64,000 bases of DNA, from assembly GCF_028890305.1 (NCBI RefSeq), contig NZ_JARBXM010000001.1, forward strand, positions 126,501 to 190,500, written 5' to 3'. The translations under genes and the position numbers were made by a program. Origin of the DNA: Candidatus Methanosphaera massiliense (lineage in GTDB: Archaea; Methanobacteriota; Methanobacteria; Methanobacteriales; Methanobacteriaceae). The notes beneath the pieces were generated by a model. It worked only from the letters and a program-made list of their open reading frames with translations. It did not search any database and was not told the DNA's origin. Below, piece after piece: positions 19,075 to 28,410 of the stretch; position 1 is the stretch's first letter, and each line of letters opens with the position of its first letter.

Positions 19075-20076
19075 TTATAATGAAAAGTCTAACTTCTTAT
19101 CTAAACTAGTTAAAACTTCACTATTCTTTTTAACAAGAACGTCATCCTCAATACGTACACCTAACTCACCAGGAATATAAATACCCGGCTCAGCTGTGAC
19201 AATCATATTCTCTTCTAGAACACCATTAGAATTATAGGATAAATTAGGATTTTCATGAATATCTAATCCAAAACCATGACCAGTACTGTGAATGAAATAA
19301 TCACCATAACCATACTCTGTTATAACATCACGTGCAGCCTTATCCACATCAGCAAATTTAACTCCAGGAGCAATAGTATTAATTGCTGCTTTTTGAGCTT
19401 CTAATACAATATTCCATATTTCTTCCTGACGTTCTGAGTCAATGAATGTACGTGTTATGTCTGAACAGTAATGATCATATCTAGCTCCCCAATCAACAAC
19501 TATAGGTGTTTCTACCCTATTCATAGAAGTTAATGAATGTGGTGAACTAGAACGAGTACCGGATGCTACAATAGTATCAAATGCAGGTTTAGTAGAACCA
19601 TTAATAGTCATGTCAAATTCTAATGATGCTGCAGCATATTTTTCGGTACTGGTGAAATCTATTTCTTTAATACCATTTTCTGCTATACCTATTGAATTTC
19701 TAATTTTTGTTATTTCTTCTTTGGTTTTAGTTTGTCTTTTATCCTCAAAAACAGTTGATGGAGTTAATGAATTTAAATCATCTGTTAAGAACTTTAATAA
19801 ACCAAAATCAAGTGACTCTTCAACAGCAATATTACCTTTTAATAAATCTTTAACTTCTCCTAATCTAACAATATCTCTTGTTTCAATTGTTGATTGTTCT
19901 TCTGCATCCTCTTTATCTATACTGTTAACATATAATACTGGTTCTTCATCAATGATAAGATATGCGAAACTGGATGGGTAAAAATCAGAAATATATTTAA
20001 TGTTTTCTGGTTTATATACGAACATTGAGTCTATGTTTTCATCTTTTAACTGGTTTAATATTTCTTCATTTTTCAA
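19075..20076 (-). CDS. pepQ: M24 metallopeptidase (Xaa-Pro aminopeptidase / prolidase type)
   Basis: Cleaves N-terminal residues from X-Pro peptides. The N-terminal creatinase-like domain (1-120) is followed by the pita-bread catalytic domain. The five metal ligands are all visible: D195, D206, H267 (STGHGFG), E296 (AEPGIY) and E310 (VRIEDD). The 333-aa length is normal for short archaeal and bacterial PepQ proteins. T7 follows the stop on the minus strand (19057-19075 area) without a clear hairpin. Confidence 0.92.
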   Translation of the reverse strand: MKNEEILNQLKDENIDSMFVYKPENIKYISDFYPSSFAYLIIDEEPVLYVNSIDKEDAEEQSTIETRDIVRLGEVKDLLKGNIAVEESLDFGLLKFLTDDLNSLTPSTVFEDKRQTKTKEEITKIRNSIGIAENGIKEIDFTSTEKYAAASLEFDMTINGSTKPAFDTIVASGTRSSSPHSLTSMNRVETPIVVDWGARYDHYCSDITRTFIDSERQEEIWNIVLEAQKAAINTIAPGVKFADVDKAARDVITEYGYGDYFIHSTGHGFGLDIHENPNLSYNSNGVLEENMIVTAEPGIYIPGELGVRIEDDVLVKKNSEVLTSLDKKLDFSL

Positions 20077-20231
20077 TTATAATCCTCCAATAATTTCTAT
20101 TATATTAAAAATATTCTTATGTTATACTAAACTATATAATAATATAATTTCAGAAGTTAAAACTTTTTTATATAATAAAGAAAATAACAACTTACTATAA
20201 TTGAAATATAAAAATAAAAAATAGGGATAAT

Positions 20232-20864
20232 ATGGTAACCTTTTCAAAAACAGAAATTAGAGATTTGATAATATCCATTTCAGTAATCACTATACTATTT
20301 GCATATATGTTTAACGGCACAAATGGAACTATAGGAATGTTCCTCCTGTTAATACCTATTTCACTAATTACTGTAGGATTAAGTTTCATATTACACGAGC
20401 TAGGACATAAAGTTGTAGCACAAAAATATGGATTTTATGCAGAATTCAGAAGATGGGATGCCGGACTAATACTAGCTATTATAACAAGCTTATTTGGATT
20501 CATATTCCTTGCTCCTGGAGCAGTATACATAGGTTCCTATACTGGTATGATAACAGAAAAAGAAAATGGAGTAATATCTATTGCAGGACCCTTAGTTAAT
20601 CTTGGATTAGCACTAATCTTTCTCTTGTTAGGATTCAGTATACACCCATGGCTAACATCTGCCAACATGGATATAATAGCATATCTATTAATTACATGTA
20701 CAATAGGATTTAACATTAACAGCTTCCTAGCATTATTTAACTTACTTCCAATACCTATGTTAGATGGATCAAAAGTACTTAAATGGAACATGCCTATTTG
20801 GTTAGTTACAATAATTTTATCAGGTATACTAACCTACTTATCATATACTATATCATTTATTTAA
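20232..20864 (+). CDS. Site-2-protease-like M50 membrane peptidase
   Basis: The 210-aa protein has about six membrane helices. The zinc motif HELGH lies at residues 55-59, and the distal NLLPIPMLDGSKV motif near 170-183 supplies the third ligand (Asp). This is a compact S2P-type enzyme without PDZ or CBS domains, like many archaeal members. GGATAAT precedes the ATG. Substrates are unknown and no neighbour suggests one. Several T-tracts (20872-20921) lie downstream. Confidence 0.88.
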   Translation: MVTFSKTEIRDLIISISVITILFAYMFNGTNGTIGMFLLLIPISLITVGLSFILHELGHKVVAQKYGFYAEFRRWDAGLILAIITSLFGFIFLAPGAVYIGSYTGMITEKENGVISIAGPLVNLGLALIFLLLGFSIHPWLTSANMDIIAYLLITCTIGFNINSFLALFNLLPIPMLDGSKVLKWNMPIWLVTIILSGILTYLSYTISFI

Positions 20865-21013
20865 ACCTACCTCTTTTTAATCCTTTTATTTTTACTTTTT
20901 AGAAATAAAACATGATACTAAAAAAGTAATAATAGAATTAAATACAAATCTATTATTAAATCTAAAAGAAATAACCATATTAAAATAAAATAAAAATTTT
21001 TAATCTGATTAAC

Positions 21014-22204
21014 ATGTTAAATGAATCACCTATCACATATAAAAAATCAACACATCGTACAATAAGTCCTGAGGAAACTTTAAAAAATATCTCAAAAATT
21101 ACAAAAGAAATTGGTTTAACAAGAACTTCTAATATAACACACCTTGACAGACTAAATATACCAGTATTTACATCTATTAGACCACTAGCACAGGAAGGAG
21201 CAGTTAGTGTTTATGCAGGAAAGGGACCAAATGAAATACATGCTAAAGTATCATCAATAATGGAAGCTGTTGAAAGATACTCTGCAGAATTACAGGGAAA
21301 TGAGAATACAATTATTAAAAAATATAATCCTGATGATTGTATAAATCCTGAATCATTAATTCTACCTAAAAATTCGTATAATGATGAAGAAATAGAATGG
21401 GTTAAAGGATACTCTATAAAAAAGGATGATGAGATATTCATACCAGCAAATGCTGTCTTCCACCCCTATAATACTCCTGATGTACATCATATATTTCTAT
21501 CAAATACTAACGGACTTGCCTCTGGTAATAAACTAGAAGAAGCAATATTCCATGGAATGATGGAAGTAGTTGAAAGAGATTCATGGAGTTTATTTGAAGC
21601 ATTTAGAGATAATCGTGCAGAAATAAACTGTGAAAATACAGATAACGATTATATAACAGAATTATTAGATAAATTTGAATCTGCAAATGTTTCAATTAAA
21701 TTATTAGATTTAACTAGTGAAAATAAAATTCCAACTGTTGGAGCAGTATCTGAGGATTTATCATTAAAAGATCCTGCACTATTAACATTAGGTGTTGGTA
21801 CACATCTTGACCCTAATATCGCAGTGATTAGAGCAATTACAGAAGTTGCTCAAAGTAGAGCTACTCAAATTCATGGTACTCGTGAAGACACTACCCGTGC
21901 TAATTTACTACGTGATACTGGATATGAAAGGATGAAACGTTTGAATAAACACTGGTTTAGAGATTCAAAAGAAACTATCGATATCATGGATATGCCTAAT
22001 CTATCTAAAAATTCATTTAAGGATGATATTAATGTAACACTTGATTTATTAGATAAATCAGGAGTAGATGACGCATATTATGTTAATTTAACAAGAGATA
22101 TTAATATCCCTGTTGTACGTGTTATTATTCCCGGATTAGAATTATTTAGTGTTGATAGCTCACGAATTGGTGAAAGACTACGTCCAAAAGATAGGATATA
22201 CTAA
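21014..22204 (+). CDS. ycaO: YcaO-type enzyme, likely McrA-glycine thioamidation protein
   Basis: In methanogens a YcaO enzyme, helped by TfuA, converts a glycine of methyl-coenzyme M reductase subunit A to thioglycine. This 396-aa protein has the YcaO ATP-binding pattern: [16 protein letters not shown] at about 76-91 and [16 protein letters not shown] near 188-203, then [12 protein letters not shown] near 279. It matches the methanogenesis marker 1 family. No proline-rich azoline-type tail is present. No tfuA-like gene is in view. There is no Shine-Dalgarno site before the ATG; pth2 follows 13 nt after the stop. Confidence 0.9.
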   Translation: MLNESPITYKKSTHRTISPEETLKNISKITKEIGLTRTSNITHLDRLNIPVFTSIRPLAQEGAVSVYAGKGPNEIHAKVSSIMEAVERYSAELQGNENTIIKKYNPDDCINPESLILPKNSYNDEEIEWVKGYSIKKDDEIFIPANAVFHPYNTPDVHHIFLSNTNGLASGNKLEEAIFHGMMEVVERDSWSLFEAFRDNRAEINCENTDNDYITELLDKFESANVSIKLLDLTSENKIPTVGAVSEDLSLKDPALLTLGVGTHLDPNIAVIRAITEVAQSRATQIHGTREDTTRANLLRDTGYERMKRLNKHWFRDSKETIDIMDMPNLSKNSFKDDINVTLDLLDKSGVDDAYYVNLTRDINIPVVRVIIPGLELFSVDSSRIGERLRPKDRIY

Positions 22205-22217
22205 ATGGAGGTTAAAT

Positions 22218-22556
22218 ATGAAACAAGTTATTGTAATGAGAACTGATTTAAAGATGGGGAAAGGTAAGATTGCTGCCCAGGCATGTCATGCTTGTTTAGC
22301 ATGTTACAAAAAGGCTGATAAAGATAGGTTAAGAAAATGGGAAGCAACTGGACAGAAGAAAGTTGTTCTCAAAATACCTTCCGAGAAGGAATTACTTGAA
22401 CTTCATACTATGGTTAAACAAACTGACCTTCCATGTTCTCTTATAACTGATGCTGGTCATACACAGATAGAACCTTCAACTAGAACATGTCTTGGAATTG
22501 GACCTGGTAGTGATGAAGAGATAGATAAATTAACAGGTCATTTGAAATTATTGTGA
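22218..22556 (+). CDS. pth2: Peptidyl-tRNA hydrolase, archaeal type (Pth2)
   Basis: Recycles peptidyl-tRNA released during translation. The protein opens with KQVIVMRTDLKMGKGKIAAQ, the Pth2 signature, and ends with DAGHTQIEPSTRTCLGIGP. A longer frame beginning at 22149 would overlap ycaO. The GGAGGT site at 22207-22212 fixes the ATG at 22218, giving 112 aa, normal for the family. It is in the ycaO-pth2-mfnE-zinc ribbon-aEF-1 beta gene string. Confidence 0.96.
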   Translation: MKQVIVMRTDLKMGKGKIAAQACHACLACYKKADKDRLRKWEATGQKKVVLKIPSEKELLELHTMVKQTDLPCSLITDAGHTQIEPSTRTCLGIGPGSDEEIDKLTGHLKLL

Positions 22557-22569
22557 TGAGGTCATGTAA

Positions 22570-23229
22570 TTGGTAACTGTTGTTAAAATTGGAGGCAGTT
22601 TGTTTCCAGAATATGTTAATACATTATGTGATTATCTTTCTAAATCCAAGGAAAAACTTGTCCTGGTTAATGGTGGTGGTGAATTAGCAAATAAGCTAAG
22701 AGAATATGATGAAAAATATAATTATTCTAGTGATGCTAATCATTGGACTGCAATCAAATGCATGGATATAATAGGAAATTTAATTGCAGATAAAAATAAT
22801 CAAATTGTATTAATTAATAAATTAGAAGATATTTCCAAAGTTCATAAAGAGGGTAAGATACCTTTATTATTAACTTATGATTTAATGAAGAATGAAGATC
22901 CATTAGAACATAGTTGGAATGTTACTAGTGATTCAATTGCTTGTTGGGTTGCAAGTAAGATAAATGCCAAACTATTAATATTATCAAATGTAGATGGTAT
23001 ATATAATGGTAACATTTTCTCAAATAACAAAAAACTTATTAAAAATATAAGTGCAAACGAACTATTATTTTTTGAAGAAACTTCTGTAGATAAATGTCTA
23101 CCAAAATTACTAATTAAATATCATTTAGACTGTTATATAATTAATGGCAAGTACCCTGACAGGGTGCTATCTCATTTAAACAGAGATTATATAAAGAACA
23201 ATATTTATACATATATAGGAGGTAAATAA
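22570..23229 (+). CDS. mfnE: Methanofuran biosynthesis kinase MfnE (amino acid kinase family)
   Basis: The amino acid kinase fold is shown by VVKIGGSLFPE at the N-terminus, VLVNGGGELANKLRE near 31-45, and LLILSNVDGIYNG near 135-147. The 219-aa length and sequence match archaeal MfnE, which phosphorylates 5-(aminomethyl)furan-3-methyl phosphate to the diphosphate. The start appears to be TTG at 22570, preceded by GAGGTCAT. A uridylate- or glutamate-kinase-like role is less likely given length and context. Confidence 0.85.
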   Translation: MVTVVKIGGSLFPEYVNTLCDYLSKSKEKLVLVNGGGELANKLREYDEKYNYSSDANHWTAIKCMDIIGNLIADKNNQIVLINKLEDISKVHKEGKIPLLLTYDLMKNEDPLEHSWNVTSDSIACWVASKINAKLLILSNVDGIYNGNIFSNNKKLIKNISANELLFFEETSVDKCLPKLLIKYHLDCYIINGKYPDRVLSHLNRDYIKNNIYTYIGGK

Positions 23230-23394
23230 ATGGCAGAAAAAATGATTTGTACTTCATGTAAACAAGAAATCTCACCAATTGATGAGTATGTTAAATTCCA
23301 CTGCCCAGAATGTGATGCAGTGATTTACAGATGTCCTAAATGCAGAACTTTCGGACACGAATACACATGTGAATGTGGATTTAAAGGACCATAA
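23230..23394 (+). CDS. Small zinc-ribbon protein (HVO_2753-like), 54 aa
   Basis: The ATG directly follows the mfnE stop (TAAATG). The 54-residue product has four Cys pairs: C7/C10, C25/C28, C35/C38 and C47/C49, the pattern of two zinc ribbons. It ends CECGFKGP. It corresponds to the small archaeal zinc-finger family encoded just upstream of elongation factor 1-beta in many euryarchaea, related to haloarchaeal HVO_2753. An RNA or translation role is inferred from position only. It stops 35 nt before the aEF-1 beta start. Confidence 0.9.
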   Translation: MAEKMICTSCKQEISPIDEYVKFHCPECDAVIYRCPKCRTFGHEYTCECGFKGP

Positions 23395-23429
23395 ATTAAG
23401 AAATTATTTATTTAACGGAGAAAATAAGA

Positions 23430-23696
23430 ATGTCTGATGTAGTAGCTATATTAAAAGTAATGCCTGAAAGTCCTGATGTAGACTTAGATGCATTAAAAGA
23501 ATCAGTAAAAAGCGTTTTAAACGACGGTGAATTTGAAAGAGTAGAAGAAGAACCAATAGGATTCGGTCTTGTTGCATTAAATGTAACTATTGTTGTTGAT
23601 GATGGTGAAGGTGGAACTGAACCTGCAGAACAAGCAATAGCTGATCTTGATGAAGTTCAATCTGTTGAAGTTACTGATGTTAGAAGATTAATGTAA
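23430..23696 (+). CDS. ef1b: Archaeal elongation factor 1-beta
   Basis: Nucleotide exchange factor for aEF-1 alpha. The 88-aa product matches the C-terminal exchange domain, the whole of the archaeal protein. It has VVAILKVMPESPDVDLDALK at the start and IGFGLVALNVTIVVDD in the middle. ACGGAG lies upstream of the ATG. It ends the ycaO-to-ef1b gene run, and its stop codon lies inside a perfect palindrome (see terminator). Confidence 0.96.
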   Translation: MSDVVAILKVMPESPDVDLDALKESVKSVLNDGEFERVEEEPIGFGLVALNVTIVVDDGEGGTEPAEQAIADLDEVQSVEVTDVRRLM

Positions 23697-23733
23697 ATAT
23701 CCTAGGATATTTACCACAAACATCTATTTTTTT
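23693..23733 (+). terminator. Perfect 22-bp palindrome over the ef1b stop, then T7
   Basis: Bases 23693-23714 are exactly self-complementary around the centre CCTAGG and include the TAA stop. T7 (23727-23733) follows after 12 nt. It could work as a terminator hairpin in RNA or, being loop-free, as a protein-binding palindrome in DNA. Confidence 0.6.
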
Positions 23734-23847
23734 AATAAGAAAAGAAATACTATTTTTTATAAAATTTTAAAATTAAATAAATTCAAAAAACATTTGTTTC
23801 AGATAATATTAAGTAATACTTTTAAAAAAATTATTATTAAAAATATT

Positions 23848-25089
23848 ATGATTGAAATAATAATAACACTAATTCTAGGAGTATTCCTAGGTACTATTAC
23901 AGGAATTATTCCTGGATTACATGTAAATACTGTTGGTATAATAATATTCTCAATATCAACAACATTATTAAAATACACAACCGCCTTATGTTTATGCACT
24001 TTTTTTGTATCTCTAGCTATATGTCATGCAATGATGGAATTTTTACCATCTTTATTAATAGGAGTACCTAATGAGGATACAATACTAAGTATACAGCCAG
24101 CACATAGGCTTCTATTAAAAGGAGAATCAAGAAAAGTTATAAGATTAGTTAGTTTTGGAGGTTATAGTTCCATAATTATATTAATACTCATCATGCCTAT
24201 ATTATTTGTAATACTACCACCAATTTATTATGGCTTAAAAAATTATATAGGTTATTTACTTATTATAGTGATGAGTATTATGATATATAAAAGTAATAAA
24301 AACAATATAACCCGAATGATGAGTCTCTTAATATTTCTTATTTCGGGAATACTTGGTATAATTATACTATCAAGTTATCTGGGTAGTAATATGGGCTTAT
24401 TATGTATGCTTTCAGGATTATTTAGTATCAGTACTCTTCTATATAGTGTAAATAATGAATCATCAATACCACCACAAAATAATGATAAAAGTATAGTTGT
24501 TAATTCAGACTTTAAAAAATCTGTTTTTGCTGGAAGCATTTCAGGTTGTATTCTAGGACTTCTTCCAGGACTTGGACCAGCTCAGGGTACACTTATTGCT
24601 CAAACACTATTATTTAAGAAAAATATAACACCAGAAGACTTTCTGATAACAAATAGTGGAATAAATATTTCGGACACATTATTTTCATTAATGGCTATTT
24701 ATCTGATAAACAATCCCCGTAGTGCAATCAGTGTATATGTTAATGATTTAATACAGAATATTACATTAAACCATGTGTTATTCTTTATATTTGTAAGCTT
24801 AATGAGTGCTTCTTTATCATGTATTCTAGCAATAAGGATTGGAGATAGATTGATTGATAATATTTCAAAATTTAATTATAGAAAGTTGAATATTGTGATT
24901 ATAGTTTTAATAACTGGTATTATCTTAATTTACTGCATTGTTAATCATGGGTGCTTATGGTATATTTTCCTATGTTATATTACTAGTATTGCACTTGGAA
25001 TTTTAGTTAATGTCCTTGATTTAAGTAAAAGTAATTTAATGGGGGTTCTTATAGTTCCATCTATTTTAATGTACTTAGGTATTCTCTAA
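23848..25089 (+). CDS. TctA-like multi-pass permease (DUF112), orphan
   Basis: About ten or more membrane helices. The N-terminus ILGVFLGTITGIIPGLHVNT and the internal repeat ISGCILGLLPGLGPAQGTL are the two GxxPGLxxN/xxxG motifs of the tripartite tricarboxylate transporter large subunit family. I start at the ATG at 23848 (413 aa), because homologues begin here and the 18 extra residues from the upstream TTG look unlike them. No TctB or periplasmic-binding TctC partner is nearby, so it may act alone. Substrate unknown. Confidence 0.82.
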   Translation: MIEIIITLILGVFLGTITGIIPGLHVNTVGIIIFSISTTLLKYTTALCLCTFFVSLAICHAMMEFLPSLLIGVPNEDTILSIQPAHRLLLKGESRKVIRLVSFGGYSSIIILILIMPILFVILPPIYYGLKNYIGYLLIIVMSIMIYKSNKNNITRMMSLLIFLISGILGIIILSSYLGSNMGLLCMLSGLFSISTLLYSVNNESSIPPQNNDKSIVVNSDFKKSVFAGSISGCILGLLPGLGPAQGTLIAQTLLFKKNITPEDFLITNSGINISDTLFSLMAIYLINNPRSAISVYVNDLIQNITLNHVLFFIFVSLMSASLSCILAIRIGDRLIDNISKFNYRKLNIVIIVLITGIILIYCIVNHGCLWYIFLCYITSIALGILVNVLDLSKSNLMGVLIVPSILMYLGIL

Positions 25090-26021
25090 ATTATTATTAC
25101 TTTATCACAGACTTTCTCTAATATTTTTTTATATTCCTCTGTATCTACTCCTGGAAATGCATCTATAAAACCTATATCATATTGTTCTAGATTGTCTACT
25201 AATTCAAAGATATCTTTATTTGTAATTTCATATTTATCCTCGGATATTTCATTGATTTCTAAATTTGTCTTAGTAGCTATTATTGCTGGTTTGTATATAT
25301 CATTGAATAGTACTTTTTTTGCATTTTTCATTAGAGTATATATTCCTAGTGTGCCCGGCCCACATGTAGCATCGATTACTGTAGGATTTTCATATTCATC
25401 TAATACTCTATCTACATCTATTATTTTTGGTGACTCTATTTTTGGATATTCAATATGTATCTTAGATTGTTGTTTATATATGCAAACATCACCATATTCT
25501 GTTGGCTGAATATCACATCTAATATCACAGCCAGCTAATAATTCATATTGATGTATGCTTGTTGTCTCATTTAATTGACCTACTGTGTTATTAATATCAC
25601 CTTTCATAACTGCTTTTACTTCTGGTACCTCTTCATGTATTAGTTGTGCTACATTTTCATCAATTTTAGGAATTAGTATAACAAGAGTATTTTCCGAGAG
25701 ATATGGTGAATTCTGTAGAGGTATAGCTGGTGTTATTAGAGGAGAACCTACCTTTCTTATAGAGCTAGATGCTGATACAATATTATTATTAATCATTATT
25801 TTTAGAATATGAGCCATTACTGTATCAATATGACGTTTACCACATGTCGGACATTTATTGTAATTAGAATCTATTTTATCTAATTTTATTTGTCTTCTAA
25901 GAGGTATTGATTTTTTTATTTTGCTTCTTGTACAATTGGAACATGGCTTATATAGTTGATTAATATTATCCAGTACTTCTTTTTTTGTTTGAATACAATT
26001 TTTTTCACAATTACATTTCAT
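25086..26021 (-). CDS. Cys-rich predicted SAM-dependent methyltransferase
   Basis: The first 70 residues contain many Cys (CNCEKNC, CSNCTRS, CPTCGKRH), suggesting metal binding. A class I methyltransferase core follows with DATCGPGTLGIYTL at about 218-231 and VLFNDIYKPAIIATKTNLEIN after it, similar to Trm5/TYW2-type enzymes. A late FIDAFPGVD replaces the usual catalytic NPPY. The target is probably RNA, but this is inference. No Shine-Dalgarno site is seen. It overlaps the TctA-like gene tail to tail by 4 bp. Confidence 0.75.
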   Translation of the reverse strand: MKCNCEKNCIQTKKEVLDNINQLYKPCSNCTRSKIKKSIPLRRQIKLDKIDSNYNKCPTCGKRHIDTVMAHILKIMINNNIVSASSSIRKVGSPLITPAIPLQNSPYLSENTLVILIPKIDENVAQLIHEEVPEVKAVMKGDINNTVGQLNETTSIHQYELLAGCDIRCDIQPTEYGDVCIYKQQSKIHIEYPKIESPKIIDVDRVLDEYENPTVIDATCGPGTLGIYTLMKNAKKVLFNDIYKPAIIATKTNLEINEISEDKYEITNKDIFELVDNLEQYDIGFIDAFPGVDTEEYKKILEKVCDKVIII

Positions 26022-26107
26022 AGTTTATATTTATGTATTTGTTATACATGAATATAAAAAAAGTAATACTATTTATTAAATAATTAATAAAAATAGTATT
26101 AATAATT

Positions 26108-27448
26108 ATGAAAAATGAAAAAACATACTTACCCCTATATAAATCAGAAAAATTACCAGAACTAACCAACGACGAACAAACAGAATATCAAAAAATAAAA
26201 GAAAGAATAATACAGTACAACATAAATGAAGAGAGAACAAACCTCAAAAAAGAAGAGATAAAACAGTTACTTAACACAAACACAAATAACCAGAAAATAG
26301 TAAATAAAATACTCAACGACCTACAAGGATACGGTGAAATAGATAAGTTACTATCAGATGACAATCTTGAAGAGATAATGATAATAGGTAATGATAAGCC
26401 AATATACGTATATCATAGAAAACATGGGATGATGATAACAGATATACAACTTAAAGATAGAGAAATAAGACAAATCATAGAAAAAATAGCCAATAATGTA
26501 CAAAGAAAAATAGACAAACAAACACCGATATTAGATGCCAGACTTCCAGATGGTAGCCGAGTGAATGCTACAATACCACCAGTAAGTGCAGATGGACCAA
26601 CACTCACCATAAGAAAATTTAAAAAAGATCCATACACAGTAATTGATTTAATAAAATCAAATACAATGTCATCACAATTAGCATCATTTTTATGGATAGT
26701 AATAGAAGGATTGAATGTCCGTCCCTCCAATATTATAATAGCAGGAGGTACAGGATCTGGAAAAACCACAACATTAAACACGTTAACAACATTCATACCA
26801 CCTTATGAACGTATAATAACAATTGAAGACACATTAGAAATGCAAATACCACATGATCATATTATTAGAACAGAAACAAGGCCACCAAACATAGAAAATA
26901 AAGGTGAAATAACAATGAATCTATTATTAAAGAATTCATTAAGACAACGACCTGATAGAATAATTGTTGGTGAAGTAAGATCAAGTGAAGCAATAACACT
27001 ATTTAGCGCACTTAATACAGGACACTCAGGTATGGGTACATTACATGCTAATTCAACCAATGAAACAATAACAAGACTGACTAATCCACCAATGAATGTA
27101 CCAAACATCATGATAAACTCTATTAATTTTATAATAATGCAGAATAGAATATATAATGCTCATATTGGTACAACAAGACGCATCACAGAGGTAGCAGAAG
27201 TTGTTGGAATGGAAATGGGTCATGTTCAGTTAAATAAAATATTTCAATACGATGCAGCTAATGACACAATAACATATACTGCTATAAATTGCAATGCTAT
27301 AAATAAGATAGCTCAATTGAAGGGAATTAAATACACTGATGTTATGCATGAAATGGATAATAGAAAGAAATATTTAGAAAAAATTAGTAAAAAAAATAAT
27401 CTAAATATACATGAAGTCCAAACATACATTGATAAATATTACAACTAA
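26108..27448 (+). CDS. Type IV pilus/secretion ATPase (TadA/CpaF-like)
   Basis: Hexameric ATPase that powers pilus assembly. The 446-aa protein has an N-terminal helical region (1-80), the N-terminal ATPase domain with ARLPDGSRVNATIPPVS near 144-160, and Walker A GGTGSGKT at 213-220. Walker B-type RPDRIIVGEVR lies near 286-296, followed by GHSGMGTLHANS with the conserved His. It pairs with the TadB-like gene 36 bp downstream. No Shine-Dalgarno site is seen before the ATG. Confidence 0.92.
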   Translation: MKNEKTYLPLYKSEKLPELTNDEQTEYQKIKERIIQYNINEERTNLKKEEIKQLLNTNTNNQKIVNKILNDLQGYGEIDKLLSDDNLEEIMIIGNDKPIYVYHRKHGMMITDIQLKDREIRQIIEKIANNVQRKIDKQTPILDARLPDGSRVNATIPPVSADGPTLTIRKFKKDPYTVIDLIKSNTMSSQLASFLWIVIEGLNVRPSNIIIAGGTGSGKTTTLNTLTTFIPPYERIITIEDTLEMQIPHDHIIRTETRPPNIENKGEITMNLLLKNSLRQRPDRIIVGEVRSSEAITLFSALNTGHSGMGTLHANSTNETITRLTNPPMNVPNIMINSINFIIMQNRIYNAHIGTTRRITEVAEVVGMEMGHVQLNKIFQYDAANDTITYTAINCNAINKIAQLKGIKYTDVMHEMDNRKKYLEKISKKNNLNIHEVQTYIDKYYN

Positions 27449-27484
27449 AAAGAATATTAAAAATAACTAATTTAAAAAAAGAAG

Positions 27485-28339
27485 ATGCTAACACAAATAC
27501 TTATTAAAATAGGGTCAACTACAATATTATTAAAAAGAAAATTGTATGAAAAAATTGGAGACAATGATAAAACAGAAACTACCGAATACCAAGACTTAGA
27601 AAAAGAAATCAACAAGAAACTATTAGAAAATGAAAATAGTACCACACCTAAACTAAAAGATAAAAAATTACTAATCATAATACCCATAATAATAACCTTT
27701 CTCATTAACATACAATTAGGAACACTGACTATATTAATTGTAATATTAATCATAGCAACAAAAAAAGAAATACCTAAAATTAAAAAAAATAAGAAACAAA
27801 ATAATATCTCAAAAATACTGCCATTTGCATTAAGACAACTATCCACAGAACTTCAAGCAGGAATAGGCTTATTCGATGCTTTAAATACAATAGCAAATAG
27901 TAATTATGGTGAATTATCAAAGGAATTTAAAATAACATTAAATGACATACAATATGGAACCAATTATATAGAAGCATTCAATAAATTATCTCAGAGAGTT
28001 GACACAGAAATTATGAACAAAGTAATAAGTCAAATTATCAGAACTTTGACAAACGGAGGAAACCTTGCAAATACACTGAATATAATAGCAAATGAGAATT
28101 CTAAAACTATGAAGATTAAATATAAAGAATACTCAGAGAAATTAAACTCAGTAATGTTATTATACATGTTTATTGCAGTGTTAATACCTGTAATTATATT
28201 TATCATGATAATTGCAGCAACTACAGTTATGGGATCAATAATAAAACCAGAATTACTCCTAATATTATACTTATTATTTTTTCCAATGATAATCACGTTT
28301 ATGATAATAATCATAAAAAATATGGAACCAACATTATAA
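27485..28339 (+). CDS. Type II/IV secretion F-domain membrane protein (TadB-like)
   Basis: Inner-membrane platform partner of the ATPase at 26108. The 284-aa protein has a charged N-terminus, two helices at about 60-90, a T2SSF cytoplasmic domain (about 110-215) with LSTELQAGIGLFDALNTIA and RTLTNGGNLANTLNIIA, and two C-terminal helices (about 218-280). Together with the TadC-like gene at 18060 it gives the two F-domain proteins that many Tad/Epd-type archaeal pili use. Confidence 0.86.
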   Translation: MLTQILIKIGSTTILLKRKLYEKIGDNDKTETTEYQDLEKEINKKLLENENSTTPKLKDKKLLIIIPIIITFLINIQLGTLTILIVILIIATKKEIPKIKKNKKQNNISKILPFALRQLSTELQAGIGLFDALNTIANSNYGELSKEFKITLNDIQYGTNYIEAFNKLSQRVDTEIMNKVISQIIRTLTNGGNLANTLNIIANENSKTMKIKYKEYSEKLNSVMLLYMFIAVLIPVIIFIMIIAATTVMGSIIKPELLLILYLLFFPMIITFMIIIIKNMEPTL

Positions 28340-28410
28340 AGAAAGTCTTAAGAAAATGATATAAAATAAAAATAAGATAATACTAATTAAAACAAGGGAA
28401 GGAGAAGAAA

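Noticed and set aside
22149-22217. Longer N-terminus for Pth2 overlapping ycaO
   Set aside because: The extra residues do not match Pth2 and a GGAGGT site lies just before the internal ATG at 22218.
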